A stretch of DNA of 64,000 nt from Lunularia cruciata (Eukaryota; Streptophyta; Marchantiopsida; Lunulariales; Lunulariaceae). Under the pieces are notes generated by a model. The model did not search any database. It saw only the letters and a list, made by a program, of their open reading frames with translations, and had not been told where the DNA came from. The stretch lies in assembly GCA_948567375.1 (NCBI GenBank), contig OX419755.1, positions 20,724,517-20,788,516 on the forward strand, written 5' to 3'. Shown here piece by piece: positions 47,201 through 60,620 of the stretch. The position numbers were made by a program, and so were the translations under genes. The stretch's first letter is position 1. Each line of letters opens with the position of its first letter.

Positions 47201-50200
47201 ATAAGGAAACTAACTTCTTTTGCCCTTGTTGCTGACCTTGTACCTTGGGTCGATTTGCCCTTAGTGCAAGGACTTGCCAGGAAAAGAAACAACGCTCCAG
47301 AGCCCTTCTCTCCCCAACTCGACGAATCCACCAAGGAAGTGCTGATATTATTTTCTTTAGGGACTCGTTGCGAGCACTAGTCGTCCCTTGCAAAATGGAT
47401 AACCTGGCAAACGCACGCCATGCCATCATAATAACAGCCAGCAGCTTGTGCGTTAATATGGATTCTGCTTGTGGTCCATTCTCATGTCCAGTGACATCAT
47501 CGAGGTGAGAAACCTGGAATGTGGTCTGCATACCCCTACTCTCCACTTGCCTCTCGGTTTTCTGCACTTCTGGAAAAGCTCTCTTGATCAAAACAAGCTG
47601 TTTAAACAAGTGTTCTGCTTTGGTTGCTGAAGCGGCCCACCTCCACTTCCACGTTATCCAATTTTTAAATCTTGACATGGCAATATCCCTATGAATGCTA
47701 GGAGGATAAGTCTCTCTCTTCATCTGGTGACCCACATGTTCGGAGTCTGACCAACAGCTTCTTCTTTCATCCGGAAAGGAGAAACAGACCTGTTTCCTAA
47801 TGTCGTCTTTGTCTTGCGGACCTGGCGTTTTGGCTTCTTCGAGACTATTTGGTTGACCAAGAATGTTCAGTGATGCTGCTTCTGCTTGCGCAAGCCTGTT
47901 GGAAAGCTTAGCAAGGCTTTCAGCCACTGTCTTCTTTTTGAAGACACTGACTGGAAAGCCGAGTGCAGTCTTATCCATCGATGTTTCTAGTTCCTTCATA
48001 TGGCCTGTAAGGCGCTTTAGATACTGAACCATTTCTGCAGCAACTTCTTCAGATGCGATTGCACGTTTATCTGCAATACAGTTCAGCTTCGTTTGCAGCT
48101 CCTTTAATAGACAATCGACAAATGATATGTCAGTCGTAGGATCGAGAACTCTGATAGCCTTCAAGGCTTTTCTTCCGCTTTCTCAAGCTCGTAATTAGTT
48201 TCAGATCTATCGACCACTGATATCAGCTGTTAGAAGTGCGGCGCATTGGTTCAGAAAAACATTGAGTTAAGACTGTTACCTCAGCACGCTGAGAAGCAAG
48301 GTCAGCTCGTTCTACAGAACAATGGAGCTGGTTAAGCAAACTCTGCCGCTCTTGACTCAAACCATCGCATTTCTCTGTATATAACACAAGATCCATCTGC
48401 GCATTGTGGACGTGGAACCATAAGCCATGTGAGGTTCTACCCTTCTCTTCGGGAACTTTCCTCAATACTTACACAGACGACATACCAAATCTGCGACACT
48501 AATACTGAAGGTGGTGCTTTACTAGTCACTTGTTTTCTTGTTTTCCGAGCAAATGCCGGAATAAACGCACCTGAACCGATTTTGGTTACGAGCAACAAGT
48601 GATGAAGGTCTATGTTCTAGTGGTCGGAATGGTGAGCTATTATTTAGTTCACCGGCCCGATCCTACTGCTCTTCGGGACCTACACCTTGTTCATCCGGTA
48701 GTTGTCATTTCTCCACTAGAATTAGTTCTATTGCAGGTTTAGCTGTAGAGAGGGTGGACATGTAGAGCAGACTATTATTTTCTCGGAGGTGCATTGTAGA
48801 ACTTTCACTCACAAAAATCCACAGCAGTAGTTGTAAGTATGTATAAACCTCTCTTGCGTGCTTTGCCGCTAATGCCTGCTGAAGCATCTCTTGTAGGCTT
48901 TGTATCTCGAGCCTTTGGTCAGCTTTGATCCTGTCAACTTCATCTTGGCAAGTCGCTTGTCGGCTGCTAAGTTTGAAAACTGTCGCTCTCAACCTGTCGA
49001 TTTCCTTACACTGAAGGGCCACTTCTTCGTCTCTCCTGGTGAGCTGCAGTTGCACGCCATGAAGTGTTATAAAACATACGTTTGGGATTGCAGTTATGCC
49101 AGGTCGTTCCAAGAACTAAGTCATATTCCTGAGATAGTTGATGAAGAGATCACCTCTACACGAGAAAGGCCCTCGTCATATTTATCTTGGCAATAGCTAG
49201 GCAACCAAGGTCAATCCACAATTACAAATCTATCGTGGACTGACCGTAAGAGCAATAGAAGAGTTTACCCTTCGAGAAAGAAGGTCGGATTACATTCGTT
49301 GCAGTCAGTGAGCTTCTTGCAGGCAAGTCTAAATTTATGGTGTTCCTCTTCTAACACATTAGCCATTACCTGCGACAGGAGAACTCTGCCTTCACTGATG
49401 GCACTCTCTTTGTCATGCTGTAGCTTTGCTATGCTCGATTGGAACTCAGAGTCAATTCTTATCCCCTCGTCGTCCAAACTACTCAATCTCTCCCTCAATC
49501 GCCGGATCTCAGCATCACGCTTATGAAGCTCTTGTTCTGATACTGAAGCTCTCTCCATGGCCTTTAGCATCTCAGCTTGTAGCTCCTTGATCTTCGCTTG
49601 TCATAGGGGGGAAGCGGGACGAAGAAAGGCCCACAATCAGCCAAAGGAAGTAATGGATCGATGGTTTATCAAAACGTACATGGATTGGAAGGTTTTGCTT
49701 GGTCCGAAGCGTCTTGTGTGCTGGTTAAAGAAACACAGACAGCATGTCTTGAGCAGGGTTCAGACAATCACCTACGTCGGGATCGATCTCCTCTCCTGTC
49801 TGTGGATCATGTGTCCTTAAGATAAGTAGCAGGGGAAGCTAGTTTTGGCGGAGCTGTGATAAATGCGTGTCCTTCACTGCGATCTCTTCCCCCATTTTTG
49901 CCAAGGAAGCTTCGTCCTCCTTGGCCTCCTCCAACGCTTTTTTCAACGCCATGCTAAATAGCCTCTGAACACAGGTGCGAGAATTTTTGAGCTCATGCTT
50001 TGTACCTAAAACTCTCTCCTGACAGGAATTCATGATCATGATATGTTCATGATCTCATTTGTGTCTATAATCAGTTACTCTGCGGCTGCAGTGCAGGTTT
50101 GCTTACTCGAGTTTGATCTTGTCTGTGATCCGTGGGTGTGCATCCCTCATTCTTTGGACGATTTCCGCCCGCCATCGCACACATAAATTTCTCGTTATTA

Positions 50201-50307
50201 TTGCATGTTCATGCTCTCTTGTACCACCATTTTTAAGAGTTTCTGGACTCCCATCTGTGGCATTTTCCGGTGTAAGGAGAAACGCAGGTTCAAAAAATTG
50301 TTGAGTC
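44300..50307 (-). CDS. Large coiled-coil protein with Sfi1-like tryptophan motifs, unrecognised
   Basis: Exons on the minus strand, each keeping phase: about 50107-50307 (5' end uncertain), 49878-49953, 49370-49591, 48849-49043, 48280-48372, 46857-48158, 44300-45763; roughly 1,180 residues. The first six exons encode heptad-rich coiled coil, for example KRDAEIRRLRERLSSLDDEG and DRIKADQRLEIQSLQEML. The large exon 46857-48158 continues it, then has tryptophan-rich helices: WITWKWRW (about 47650), MMAWRAFARL (about 47415) and ALERCFFSWQVLALR (about 47290). These resemble centrin-binding Sfi1 repeats. The last exon is charged and disordered, with a short helix near its end (YAELLRAEIIRLRED). I do not recognise the protein; a cytoskeletal or basal-body scaffold is inference. 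The 5' end and the acceptor at 48158 are the weakest joins. Confidence 0.65.
46350..46385. repeat. Perfect 15-bp inverted repeat with 6-nt loop
   Basis: Arm atctcaaggttacac (46350-46364), loop gagcaa (46365-46370), exact reverse complement arm at 46371-46385. It lies in the 1.1-kb last intron of the coiled-coil gene, so a transcript could fold into a strong hairpin. Confidence 0.9.
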
Positions 50308-51257
50308 CTGCACTGCTCGAGCTATGGCAGAATCTAGGGTTTCTGCAATGTCATAGTTATTTTTAGGCGAAACGCTCCGAGTCCAGAAACGCGAGACGCT
50401 TATGTACAGTTGCGGTCTAGTAGAAAGCTTGGACGCAGTGTAGGTGCATGCAATTCGAAGAACTAGTGCCCGAGCTACTAGCTCATTTCTTCATTTGTGG
50501 CATTTCTTAGATCAATTAAGAAACGAAGTTACTAATTCATCGATCCTAGACAGTAGATTATCCGTCCTTGCGGATCCAAGAATAACATCAGAAACCTCAT
50601 ACTGTCAAAGCTCGCAATTCAGTTGTCGAAGGGAAGTCGAGAACACCGAGAGCAAGAAAATTCCGTCATCACAATTTCTGTGATGACAGCCACTGAAGTC
50701 ATACCACCGTAACGGTCGTTGTGTTCTTCGTCCGTGAGATGCAGTTCTTTTCCGGTTTTTGGTTACGTATCTCAATTCCCGAATGCTGAATCTAAGGCTG
50801 TGACATTTCAGTACATTTCATTTTACATTTCAGTACCATTTCGGCTCAGCGCACGGAGATTGATTACTTCTAATCGTGTTTACTTGAATCCCTAAGAGAA
50901 GTGCACATTGCTTATTAAAAGTGCACAGAAACAACGAATACAAAGGCGCTAAGGAAAAGTGCAAAGCCCAAATCCAAGAAAATAGTGTTGACCAACAAAA
51001 CGTAATAATCAACTTGAGAAAACCCAAAATGAAGAAAATCGATTTGTCCAACAGAACTCAGTAATCCCGTAAAAGAACTAAGATGAAATGTATGGTCGGG
51101 TGTACACAGGTGCATAGAGAGAAGAACGGCAGAACACGTGAGGAATCTTCGCCACTACATAAATACAATATCTAGGAATGTGTTAAGGTGAATGCGATTT
51201 TTGAGAGAACTGTGAGGTGAGTTTGGCTGGCAGAAACTACCATAGCTTCTTTGTTAT
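50308..51257. other. 5' flank of the coiled-coil gene
   Basis: No further gene is clear. The minus strand at 50308-50360 can continue an open segment reading LDSAIARAVQ, which may be another 5' exon of the coiled-coil gene. The promoter and 5' UTR should be in this stretch. Confidence 0.4.
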
Positions 51258-51395
51258 CTAAATATTCTCGTGCTTCCTCCTGAAGAAGATAATAACAATG
51301 ACAACGAAAATGCCTAAAATCTCCACTGCAAAGGGTACCAAGGCACTCGAGGCTAGAACTAGGGTAATATGGTCCTTTTTGCTCCGTGGTGAAGG
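51258..51395 (-). CDS. Possible last exon of a membrane protein (C-terminal anchor)
   Basis: After an acceptor ctgcag, an open frame of 45 codons reads a basic-polar start (PSPRSKKDH), one hydrophobic helix (VEILGIFVVIVIIFF) and a basic tail RRKHENI before the stop at 51258-51260. That is the shape of a single-pass membrane anchor with a cytosolic tail. The upstream exon, perhaps within 51400-51543, is not certain and no family is recognised. It may be the last piece of a gene lost to repeats. Confidence 0.3.
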   Translation of the reverse strand, partial: PSPRSKKDHITLVLASSALVPFAVEILGIFVVIVIIFFRRKHENI

Positions 51396-54300
51396 CTGCA
51401 GTAATTCTTAATGTGGTTGGCCCAAGCCAAAGGCGCTCCGCGGAGGGAGTGGGCAACACCACATCATGTAATATGCATCTCTTATCAATGAAAGTCATAA
51501 TGTTTGCTTTCATTTTCAAAGAAAATAGAAGGAGTCCGTCCAACCACAGCTCAATCTATACCAAAGTATGTATAAATCATATAATTTTACCATGGTATTT
51601 CCAATAGCATAATCTACTTTAGCGTGCTCCTCCTAAAACATATTCATATGTATACCTTACTATTGTATTGTATGTTGTATGACCAAAGTCTTCACTCTTA
51701 AAATAATTTTCTCAAAAAGCTAAAGATGGAGGTCAAGGATGATCTTATGTTAGTAATAACTATCTCATAATCTCTTAGTCTAGACATAAAAAATTGATGT
51801 GGAAGCAATATGTATAAAAGACTATCAAAATTGTAGATATAATATTTTGTAAGACTACATATATGAAATCATCACCAATAACAATACACTGGACTCCTTG
51901 GAGATTGCAACGTGAGCCATAATACAAATATTTAGCTCAAAGTGAAACTATACTAATAGCAATGCATTGACAAAAAACAAAGAAGAAGAAGAAACCTAAA
52001 TCTAGGATATTTAGTGAGAGATAATCACCTTTATTCTAGAGACCAAACTTGATGACCATCCAATAAACATCATGAAGAACGAAGCAACATCTGAGTAAAG
52101 AGAGACTTTGTAAACTATATCCTTTTAATTGGGTAGAAGTAATGAAGGAAACGAAAGAGATGATCAATGGTCATAGGATACATACTTTGTAATGGAGTCA
52201 AAGTGTTTGTGGAAATGTGAACTAATCTAGATGGTGAGAATGCATGAGTTGCAAACTTAGGATCTTTTGGCTCCCTTAATATTAAGGAGACTCGACAAGC
52301 TTAGTGGTGGCTGCTTGACTTCTGTAGTTCACTCATCATGTAAAGATGACCAAACTCTTCTTAAAAACCTATTAACACTAGAATCAATCTCTTTATGTCT
52401 TGACTACTTTCAGGGATTACCGAGAGTATGATCTATTATGAGAAAATGTCTAATAAAGCCCAAGAGAGTATGTCTTCACCATAGTCATTCAAATGAAAAG
52501 CTCATAGTTATATAGTAAGTAAAGAGCATACTAGGTGGCACAAAGGCACAAGGATACTCATATACATATATTGTCTAGGTAGGTAGGTAGGTAGGTAAGA
52601 AAGAAAGACTCAATATGGTGAGTACAGTATGAGTAGCAGTTTGATTAGGCCTTGATAATGAGTTCTAATATGCCTAGTGGATTTAGGGACATGGGAGAAG
52701 ATTCATCATTTGCTTTCATTTGCATGGATGCATCTAAATCTAATTCTTTACTATGCTAATAGTACTCTTATTCAAAGATAGCCCTATAGGTTGATTATAG
52801 AGCAAGATGTAGGGATGCATTCTAGTGGAAACTAGTGGTCAATAAATATGGTCTTAAGGAGGCGGTAAATTACTTGCAAGAAAGATAATGATTGGAAGAT
52901 AAATCCATATCAAGTTTCAATACTTCACCATCCTTTTCTCATATTGAGTTTTGCTTGATAAAAAATTATTCATTTAGAAAAGAGAATTGAAGTAATAAGG
53001 AAAATTACATCACATTCAAGTTTAAGCTTTATCTACAACAATAGTGCAAAGTTAAGAAAACATATTTCATGACGGAATGATTAAATTTTCATTTGATAAA
53101 ACTATGAAAACATATTTTTTTAAAATATTTTTTTATTTAAGGTTAAAATAATTTATATAGAAAATATTTGAAATCTTAGGAAAAAAATTATTTCAATCAC
53201 TTTGCAGTCCATCCACATATTCCAATGATGATATACCTTAAGCTTAGTCAAACAGAGTTGGAGAAGTAGTTATGTGAGAGTTCAAGATCTATTGACACTC
53301 ATGCTAAGTTTATTCATATAATTCTCAAGAGAATGCAGAGAAGAATAATAAAAGAGATATAAAACTCTACCAAAAAGTGTAAAAAATAGAATATTCAAAG
53401 TTATTAAATTTATAGGCCAAAAAAGAAACGATATTATGTGATGAGAAAAATTTATTTTATCTATATGAAATTTTCATATGGATTATGTGGTTGATCTAGA
53501 AGTAAAATTGTGATTCTTTTATGGAATTGATTTTCCATAAAACATAATGTCTTGACATTCTCCATAGTCTTAGAAAAAAAGACATAGCTTCTACAAATAT
53601 ATTTAATCAAAATCTAAATAAGTAAAAAAAGCTGAAGATACATTCTCCTTTAAATCCAAGATTTATTGCTACATATCTACATTTGAGTACTTGATTTTAG
53701 AGTTTAAGTTTAAGCTAACAAATACCACTCTTAATTCTTTCTCTATGCACAAGAAAAATTGTTTTGCTCCATCTAAAGGTAGCAAAAACTCTTCAAAGGA
53801 AATATATTTCTTAGATTCTAGTGTCATCATTATCACCTCAGATTTGTATTTTTGATTAAATATGATATAATGAGTTCTTTGACAAGCAAGGTTTGCTAGT
53901 TCAATGATGACTTAATGTGGAAAGTTTCATTGGGTACCTTAACTTTTGGATTTTGATTCTAGGATACCACAATTAAGATTACCAAGGTAGCTAGAGTAAA
54001 GCTTTTCTCTTTTCTAAAAAATTTGCTAACCCTATTGAAGATTTTATCTTTTTGATCATGTGTGTATCACACTAATAAGAACAACAATAATTTTGCAATA
54101 TCCTCATTTGAACTCAAAGTGATAAATATCCAAATTGGATAAAATATTCTATCCTCATATTTTCTTTATCAAGTTGTAGATATATATTGGATGATTGACC
54201 TCACTACTCAAAAATAATATGTTGGATTACAATCAAACTAGATTTGCATTGCTTTTGATATTTACATACATGAGATAATGTCCTCTGCATATGAGATGTG

Positions 54301-54889
54301 GTTGAAGATCAATTTACCAATGGTTTGTAGTCTTGTTTAATAATATTTTTCTAGGTTTTTTATATATGCCGGCTCATGCTAAAGAATATTTTTTCTTGGT
54401 AATGCCCATTATAACTATAATATAACAATGATTATAACACTTTCCTTTATACTTAGCCAAAATTACTCTTTCTTCTATTTTTTATCTTGATGCATATGGA
54501 AGTTATAGTTTGTATTATAAAAGAAAACTATACTCATCTTTGGTTAATCAAAACTAAAATTAAGCTCTCATTTAGTAAAAAATATAAGCAAATAAAGTTG
54601 TTTGTTAGTGAAAACTTTTGGGTGAGTTTAAGATTAATCAATTAACTTGTGGGTGAAGTTAACTATAGTTGGTCTATACTTACAGGTGAACCTTTTGAGT
54701 AGTGTGTTATTTATGTTTGTCTTATATGATATATGACCATGAATGTAAGATATAATGATATGATGATTTTTCTTGTGGTAACAATTTGAGATGGAAGAAG
54801 GAGTGATGGTTAAAGATATCTGACCTTTTGAGTTCATTTTGAAGGTCACAAGTAATAACCAAGTTAGAAAAAGCTAACTATAGCTAAAA
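51396..54889. other. AT-rich decayed stretch
   Basis: About 3.5 kb without a supported gene. It includes a tetranucleotide run taggtaggtagg at about 52575-52597. Open frames are short and random in character. Confidence 0.5.
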
Positions 54890-55200
54890 GAACATAGAAC
54901 TAGCATACATATAGGAATTCTAAGAATGTTATTAGAGCATCCAAGAAGCTTCTTGAACCTTCCAAAAGATTGAGTAGCTTGTATGCCAAGTAAATGACTA
55001 GCTTAGCTTGTACTCCAAGAAAGGCAACTTCTAAAAGGAAACTTCTTGGAAAACTTCATATGGAGTCATGTATTAAGCTTACCTATCCCTATAAATACCA
55101 AAGCTTAAGCTCAACTACGGCATATGGAGTCATCCTCAATTGAGAAATCTTAGTTTGATCTTTCATATTGATATTTTTCTCCTTGGGTTGTTAAAAAATA
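54890..55200 (+). repeat. Remnant LTR of the chromovirus family, plus strand
   Basis: It contains the diagnostic blocks of the family: aagcttcttgaa, gtatgccaagtaaatgactagcttagcttg, ctccaagaaaggcaacttct, a TATA motif cctataaatacc near 55090, aagctcaactacggcatatgg and a gatctttcatattg end. No gag follows clearly. Confidence 0.7.
54945..54962 (+). promoter_or_regulatory. Perfect four-block heat-shock element in remnant LTR
   Basis: GAAgcTTCttGAAccTTC has four alternating blocks at exact spacing. It lies about 130 bp upstream of the TATA motif near 55090, the same arrangement as in element I. Confidence 0.6.
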
Positions 55201-56209
55201 GAGTTATTTTTTCATAAAAGTATATCTCCTTTCTTGGAAGAATCAAGAAGTGACATGCCTCTAGTGTTATAAAAAGTATAATGATTCATTTTAGTGGCTT
55301 GCAATGGCTATTGAGCTACAGTTAGAGCAAGAAGAAAGGTATATCATAAAGTAAGTGAGCATTGGGTTTGAGATTTTAACTCTACTTGTGAGTTGAAACT
55401 TTGATTGAAGATAAAAGAGATGAGGTAAAAGGGTGATCAAGGAGTATATCCTATCCACAAATTTCTCTTCCTTTATATACTTGTAAAATTTCAGTTTAGT
55501 ACATGTACTAACATATCTTGAGATAAAAATTGATATGCATATAGTTAATACAAATTTTGACCCAAGAGATGGATTGTCCTAAATTTGTTGTGCTTCTTAT
55601 AGTTATTTATTTTAAATGGTGGTATTGAACTTATTTATGTCCTAGTTTAAAACCTAATGAAAATAAAGAGCTAATTGTAATTCAAAACTTAAGTTAATAT
55701 TGACTATTATTGTATGTCAAAAGTGTTAAATGTGGAGTCTGATTAATTACCAAAATGCATTATATGAATATTGAAGAGTCTATATGAGATAAATCTTCAC
55801 ATTACTAGATTCCATTTATGGGAATGAACAAAAAGATAGTTTATATTGGGACCCATGTCTTTACAACGACAAATAAAAATGATTTATGCTTTATATCACT
55901 GGAAGCATCTTCTCAAGAGCTTTCTATTAACACAAAGATCATGGAAAACAGAGCTCTAGAAAAGAAGTTATGCTCACATGAAGTTTAGGATAAATGTGTC
56001 CTACAAGAGCTATTGGATTCTACTACAAAGGGTTGTGGGAATGGCTCCTACATGCATGTGACCTGTGGGAAGGATCTGGGATTGTGGGACCTGCAAGAAC
56101 GTACTTTGTAGGAAGGCTAAGGGCATGGGCCCAACTTGTGGAATTGAGTGAGGTGACTTGTATCAATTGGTACCAAACAATCTAGGATTTATATACGAGA
56201 TCAATCTAC
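55201..56209. other. AT-rich stretch, no gene
   Basis: I see no coding sequence with a family signature. The open frame at 55994-56185 is a short chance frame. Confidence 0.45.
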
Positions 56210-56455
56210 ACCACATGTTTCCAAAACTAGATAAGTGTCTCTAAGTGCAAGTATATAAATAATGTAATTGTTGGTAATCCATGTGATTTTGATAGTTCTT
56301 GTTTGACAATTCTTGATCAATAGTTCAAGAGTGAATAAAAATCCCTTGTAATGATAGACATAGGCAAAATGTTGGCCAAAACCACATGAAATTTTGCATA
56401 ATTTTATGCATTTTTTCTTGACCAAATTGATGAATGATTTTGCTCCATCACAAAG
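56210..56455 (+). repeat. Dispersed repeat shared with 16365-16595
   Basis: The same blocks in the same order as the first copy, with an intact-looking tatataaata promoter-like motif near 56250. Confidence 0.7.
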
Positions 56456-57330
56456 TAAACTAATAGCTTGGCTTGCACTCCAAGAAAGATAGATTATAGA
56501 AGGAACTTCCCTTGGAAGCTTCTTTGGAATCATGTACCTAGTTTGCTTATAAACACGAAAGTACAAGCTCAAGCTAGGTATTTGGAGTTTCTATTTTTTG
56601 TGAGTTCCAATGTGATCTTCCATTCTCCTTTTCTACTCTTTCATTTGCAAAATTAGTTTCTAGTATTGGAGTGCATTTTTTCAAAGATAAGAAGGTTATA
56701 GTTCAGATAGACCACACACCATTGGTAAATTTTGAGTGAAGAAGGTATATAAGAAAAACATCTATTTAAGTGAGACAAAAATTAAACATGAAGATTGTGT
56801 ATGAAGAGGAGACAAAGCAACCTATAGATACCTTGAACTATATGCTAAGACTGAAGACTATCAACACAATTGAAGATATTGGCAAAAGTAACAAAAGATG
56901 ATGACCTATCATTGAGGTATTTTGGTACAAAACAAAAAATCATGGTTTTGTTTAAAGGAAGAAAGAATTTGGAAATTAAAATATCCTACTTGTTCACAAT
57001 GTGTTTAATGAATGTCATAACTTAGCCCTTGTTGGTCATGTTGGGGCTCAAAAGAAACTAAAAAAATACATATACTTTTACCTAAAGATGCAAAAAGAAG
57101 TGGAAACAAACTTGAGGAGTTGTTTGGCATATCAAAATACTAATAAATCTAGAAATCACAAGCTTGCAAGTCTATTAAAAACTCTCCTTACTCCCTTACA
57201 ATAATTCAAGCAAGTGTGTATGGACTTAATCTTTGAATGAAACGGAGTAGAATAGCACCAAGGTAGCATAGTTGCATGCTTGAAGTAATCCTTAGACAAC
57301 CAAAAGTGGGCCTTGCATTATAGAGCTGGA
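56456..57330 (+). pseudogene. Gypsy LTR scrap followed by RNase H/integrase remnant
   Basis: 56456-56650 matches the chromovirus LTR (gcttggcttgcactccaagaa, then tataaacac and aagctaggtatttggag). From about 56690 a different internal part follows: VQIDHTPLV (RNase H) and then an integrase zinc-binding region, HNLALVGHVGAQKKLKKYI and SCLAYQN (57001-57150), in which the last cysteine is tyrosine. The jump from LTR to pol shows an internal deletion. Confidence 0.6.
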
Positions 57331-60129
57331 GTCATATGTAACAAGAGATTGAAATTCTTGCAATGTACTTAGGATCGGGCCATTTGGAAATTAAATTATC
57401 CAAAATATTAGGGAGAATAAGGATCACAAGATAGGTAATTTGAGAAGTAACCTATTTTCTTGGACCAAGGAGCACTAGAGATTGGTGCTAAACCAAAAGA
57501 ACTCCACATTAGAGACAATAACCCTAGAGACCTAATGGTATGGCCCAATGAGACCTTGGAGAAGACTTTGATGACCTCTTTTGACAAGCCAAAAAACTAA
57601 TAATAGGTCGAGCATGGCTAGCTACAAGGACCCAAATTGAAGGGCTATTATAGAGGTAAAAGATGAAGTTTTTTTTAAAGTTGAAGAGGACTAATAATCT
57701 CAAAGTCAGCCAAGCAATCTTCTTCCAATTCATATACAAAGTGAAATTGGTAAATTGTATGCACATGGTCTATAACATGACTAGAGACATGTGTTGGGAT
57801 ATGAATGAGGATGGTGGGGGTGATGCATCTATCCTTATTTGTTTTTCACTTTCACATGGTTATGAACCTTCTGATAAAGGAAGAGTGGAAGAAATTCCCA
57901 AGTCATTTGCACCCAAAGGGATATTTTGCATCATAGTTGGAGGCAAAGATGATACAAAAGAAGTACAAGGTAGTAGATGTAGAGTATAAAAGCTCAAGTA
58001 AATTTATACATGTAAATTTTCCCTAATACAAGGAAGAAGCCTAATTAATCCATCCATTAGAGAATATAAAATAAGTACACAAAATTAGTAATAGAAACAG
58101 TAGATATACATAAAGAATTTATAGTATTCCATTTAGCCATTGGATCTCCTTAGTGAGAAGTAGGAAAATGTATATAGAGCTTTGACCCAATGGGTTTTGA
58201 GTTCACTATTTGGTAATCAAGGAAATTAGCAAAAGGACCTTCTAAATTCTCTCACTTTTTTGTCTACACATTGAGTATTGATTGCATGATTTCATTGAGT
58301 AATGGTGATGAACTTCAAAGTAGGAACATAGACCCTTGAGTGCTGGAGAAAATGTACAAAAGGTTGTTGATAACCTAGAGCATTGAAAGTACCACAAAAA
58401 CAAAAGCAAGTCAATCAATTGACTTGCAAAGACTCCTTTCGAGTTGTGCCTTTTGGGAAGTATATAACTTCAAAGTGGTAGCCTTTGGTGTGAAGTGAGC
58501 CATCACCTTCAGGAAGAATTAAGAATAGATTCATAGTGAAATTGAAATTTTTTCAGATTCTTTTTTGTTTTGTATTTCACTATAGGGTGTGACACTATAC
58601 TCTTTTGAGAGTAGTATGTATACCATATATTTAGTAGGAATCATGCTATTGTAGTGAAGTTAAAGATGTTGGTATAGTTAAGCTCCTTTGATTATTCTTT
58701 GGCTTTATGTTCTTGCTTGATATTGCCTGATATATGTTGGGATTATCAAGATAGATGTATGCATCTAAGAAGATTATAATTTGTACATTTAGTTTTGACT
58801 TCAAATATTTCACATCCAAGAGATAAATTATCAGCATTAATAGGGTTTTTTTCCTTGAGGAGAGGCTGTATAAGACATAAGAGTTAAAGAAGATGTTGGA
58901 GATCAAGTTAAGTTTTACAATTTAAAAAAGATATATCCAAGTTCTACATTTAAGACACTGGCTATCAAAACTGATATCATTTTCTCAACTGTATTTTATA
59001 AAAGAGAGTTGTAATAATTGTAATAAAATATCTTCACCGTGCGTAGAGATGCAAGGTGAAGAGACAAAGGAGTAAGGTTTTGAGCTTAGGAAGAAAAGTA
59101 GATTGAGTGATTATATTACAAAGCTTATCCTTGTAGAAACTAACATCAACCAAAATATGCAAGAGGTGTTGAAGGTAGAAGCTCCTTAGAGTCATGACTT
59201 ACTAGACTTGTAGGTTGTTGAATGCAAGAAAATATAAGGTAATCAAGAAAATTTTCTTCATTCACCAAGAAGCTATAAAAACAACACATAACAAGAGGGA
59301 AATTTTTATTTAAGTTATTTCATCTATAATTTAAATTTTTATGGTTCTTTTAAGTTCATTTTATTTATACCTAACAATGAACTTCTCTTAATTCTCCTTT
59401 GGCTTTCAAATTCTAGAAAATAAGGATTTGAAATACAAGATGTTGTTAGATGAAAAACCTAAGATCCAAGGTATAAAAAAAGAGCAAGTAGAAGGAGAAA
59501 ATGGTAGAAGTGGAAGATCCAAGATATAAAACAAGAGCAAGGAGGAGAAAATAGTAGAAGAGGTTATTGAGCTTAATCTTCTTGTGAAGTTACTTCTTTC
59601 TTTGATTTTTATGATTTATAATAGTAAGATCTAAAAAAAGGATTATAGGAGCGTATACATTGGTTCAACTAAGAGAGCCAAACCTAAAGTTTTAAGGAAG
59701 GAACATGTTGCTTCCAAGATGGTGGTAATATATATTTAGTTAATGTTTAGTTCAAGGACTTCCTCACTCAATGAACTTACACTTAGCAGTTGCAAATATT
59801 CCTTTTACATAGAATGAAAATTAATGCAAGGTTTATATGGCCAATTCATTTTTAAGAATGATATGCATTGGAGATATTATTTGGATAGTCACTCTTTTAG
59901 CTTATTAGAGTATTGTGATCTTCCACATCTAACAATTTAGCATAGTTGATGGGGGTGAAATTAGAGTCATGAATTGGAGTGGATTATATGACATGGTGAG
60001 TTAATATGCTCTTTAGTTTAAGAGTTTTTTCCAATTATTATTTTTAAGAGCTTATCATATTATTCTTAAAATTTTTGAACTTATTTTGAGAATATTTGAG
60101 ACCATGGTGGATTTCAAATCAGCCACTAT
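57331..60129. other. AT-rich decayed stretch
   Basis: No supported gene. The open frame at 57663-57989 has no domain I recognise. Composition is like the other decayed stretches. Confidence 0.45.
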
Positions 60130-60405
60130 TGTTGAGAAAACTGATGAGAGTCACAACAACCTGCAGATTACATGTACATTACTAGCAAGTTCACACATTA
60201 CACAAGAGTATGTGGTTCACCTCTTTGTGAGGCTACATCCATGGGAATGCATAAAAAATCATCATTAACACATAGGCTTCCCTCCATATCTATGCATACC
60301 AGTTAAGAGCTCCAACACTCTCTTAGTTCACTCCTATCATCAACTTGCAAGAGATCAAAATACTCCTTATTATGTAACCCTAAGGCATAAGAGTAAATTC
60401 TAACA
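60130..60405 (-). repeat. 3' LTR of copia-B
   Basis: On the minus strand it starts TGTTAGAATTTACTCTTATG (60405) and ends CTCAACA (60130). It shares the gccttagggtt and gaggtgaaccaca blocks with the copia-A LTRs. The purine tract agagggagat lies at about 60406-60415. Confidence 0.8.
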
Positions 60406-60620
60406 ATCTCCCTCTTGACTCTTGTCTTGGGGTTAGTAACCTTGCAGAACAATTTATCACTTAGTGAGAAGTTCTAGATAGACAACCAATCGCTTGATGC
60501 CTCCTTTAAACTAGAATAAACTAGAACTTATAACCATAGCTCATATAGGTATAGAGTAACTAAAAGAGCCAATGTCACCTCCAATGCTAAGTCACCCTAT
60601 TCATGCTTCACTTTCACAAC

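Noticed and set aside
52575..52597. Tetranucleotide run considered as a CRISPR or telomere-like array
   Set aside because: It is a simple microsatellite; units are 4 bp, not telomeric, and no CRISPR-type spacer structure exists.
57663..57989. Open frame of 108 codons in AT-rich DNA
   Set aside because: No motif I recognise and surrounded by decayed retroelement sequence.
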